In this document: positions 63,201 to 64,000 of the stretch, piece after piece
How positions within the stretch are numbered: the first letter of the stretch is position 1
Layout of the letters: the number at the start of each line of letters is the position of its first letter
From: Streptomyces djakartensis
GTDB taxonomy: Bacteria > Actinomycetota > Actinomycetes > Streptomycetales > Streptomycetaceae
Assembly: GCF_014651075.1 (NCBI RefSeq)
Contig: NZ_BMWE01000006.1
Span: 1 to 64,000, forward strand
Direction of reading: 5' to 3'
DNA: 64,000 nt
The notes under the pieces: model-generated
Told to the model about the DNA's origin: nothing
Database searches by the model: none
Seen by the model: the letters and a program-made list of their open reading frames with translations, nothing else
Made by a program: the position numbers and the translations under genes

Positions 63201-64000
63201 TCAGCCGAGCAGAGCGGCCAGGTCGCGCCAGGTCTTGCGGGGGAGGGCGTCCCGGGGCTGGTCGTCCACCACCTGGAGGGCCACGTGGTCCGCGCCCGCC
63301 TCGAAGAAGCTGTCGATCTTGGCGCGGATGGCCGTCTCGTCGCCCCAGGCGAACAGGGCGTCGACCAGGCGGTCGCTGCCGCCGTCCGTCAGGTCGTCCT
63401 CGGTGAAGCCGTGCCGCAGGAAGTTGTTGGTGTAGTTCGGCAGGGGGAGGTAGATGCCGAGGAACTCGCGGGCCAGGGCGCGGGCCCGGGCCGGGTCCGT
63501 CTCCGGGACGACCGCCAGCTCGGGGGCGAGCAGGGGTCCCTCGCCGAGGAGTTCGCGGGCATGGGCGGTGTGCTCCGGGGTGACCAGGTAGGGGATGGCC
63601 CCCGCGGAGCGGTCGCGCGTGAGCTGGAGGCTCTTCGGGCCGAGGGCGGCCAGGACCCGGCGGTCCGCGGGGAGCCCGGCTGCGTCCAGGCCGTCCAGGT
63701 AGGTGACGAGGGACGAGTACGGGCGGCGGTACTGCTCGGCACGCTTGGCGTGGCTGACGCCGAGGCCCAGCAGGAAACGGCCCGGGTGGGCGGCCTCCAG
63801 CTCGGCGAAGGCCGCGGCGGTGGCGTCCGGCTCGTGGTCCCAGATGCTCTGGATGCTGGTGCCGACGGTGAGCCGCGAGGTCGCCTCGATCAGCGGGGCG
63901 GCGTGGGCGGCGGAGGTGTTGCCGCCCAGCCACACGGCGCCGTAGCCGAGTTCCTCCAGTTCGGCGGCTGTCTCGGCGAGTTCGCCGCGCCGGTCCGGGT
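63201..64000 (-). CDS. LLM-class F420-dependent oxidoreductase (5' end outside window)
   Basis: Open to the window edge with the frame continuing past 63935 ('RRGELAETAAELEELGYGAVWLGGN'). Luciferase-like fold: 'TVGTSIQSIWDHEPDATAAAFAELEAAHPGRFLLGLGVSHAK' and 'YLDGLDAAGLPADRRVLAALGPKSLQL'. The length and family point to the Streptomyces LLM F420-dependent oxidoreductases, which act on unknown substrates with F420. Only the C-terminal about 266 residues are visible. Confidence 0.88.
   Translation of the reverse strand, partial: PDRRGELAETAAELEELGYGAVWLGGNTSAAHAAPLIEATSRLTVGTSIQSIWDHEPDATAAAFAELEAAHPGRFLLGLGVSHAKRAEQYRRPYSSLVTYLDGLDAAGLPADRRVLAALGPKSLQLTRDRSAGAIPYLVTPEHTAHARELLGEGPLLAPELAVVPETDPARARALAREFLGIYLPLPNYTNNFLRHGFTEDDLTDGGSDRLVDALFAWGDETAIRAKIDSFFEAGADHVALQVVDDQPRDALPRKTWRDLAALLG

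Overview
This window is chromosomal DNA from a Streptomyces, close to the S. coelicolor/S. lividans type. It has very high GC, GTG/TTG starts, GNRA-free G/C-rich hairpin terminators, a bldA-type TTA codon in a regulator, two sites matching the DasR consensus, and twin-arginine exported hydrolases. Much of the first 30 kb has the gene order I remember from the S. coelicolor core region around the GlcNAc phosphotransferase genes, but I could not check this by alignment.

0-32.6 kb (core): two RDD membrane proteins (the first cut by the window edge), a small membrane protein, a secreted M6 metalloprotease behind two palindromes, the NAD salvage pair pncA/pncB, clpS with a DUF2017 gene, an amino-acid permease, and a CysO-CysM-Mec cysteine pathway with a 31-residue leader peptide. 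Then come an MBL hydrolase, the divergent PTS genes nagE-type/nagF with two DasR sites, rph, rdgB, tRNA-Leu(UAG), two coupled HNH nucleases, bcp, a GroES-like gene, a large class A penicillin-binding protein, a three-gene ABC exporter, a DUF1707/LiaF-like protein, a minisatellite block, an SGNH hydrolase, a DUF445 protein and an MFS transporter.

32.6-39 kb: a stand-alone tRNA-Gly(UCC)-like gene with an altered T-loop (GUGC instead of GUUC), its own promoter and terminator, followed by a 38-bp repeat array. After it are a small membrane protein, Hsp20, DUF2267, a small secreted protein, an AfsR/SARP-type regulator with a TTA codon, and a P-loop kinase.

39-51 kb (acquired island, visibly lower GC at third codon positions): a truncated phosphotransferase next to a run of 12 G, an HNH nuclease, then a restriction locus. 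The restriction locus holds a C5 cytosine methyltransferase, Vsr, a frameshifted NgoMIV-family nuclease, a NaeI-family nuclease, a Z1-domain ATPase and a MORC/MutL-like GHKL ATPase. NgoMIV and NaeI are unrelated folds that cut the same site (GCCGGC), so one methylase may protect against both. A hydrolase with a frameshifted start lies on the right flank.

51-64 kb (core/accessory): a SEC-C protein, a Tat-exported GH30 galactanase, a YidC/Oxa1 homologue, and a translationally coupled pair. The pair is an LCAT-like lipase/acyltransferase and a 1741-residue protein combining a transglutaminase-like cysteine-protease domain, a STAND ATPase and 15 near-identical 46-residue TPRs. This is an NLR-like architecture and a good candidate for an undescribed immune or signalling system. 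The window ends with an FAH-family enzyme and a partial F420-dependent oxidoreductase.
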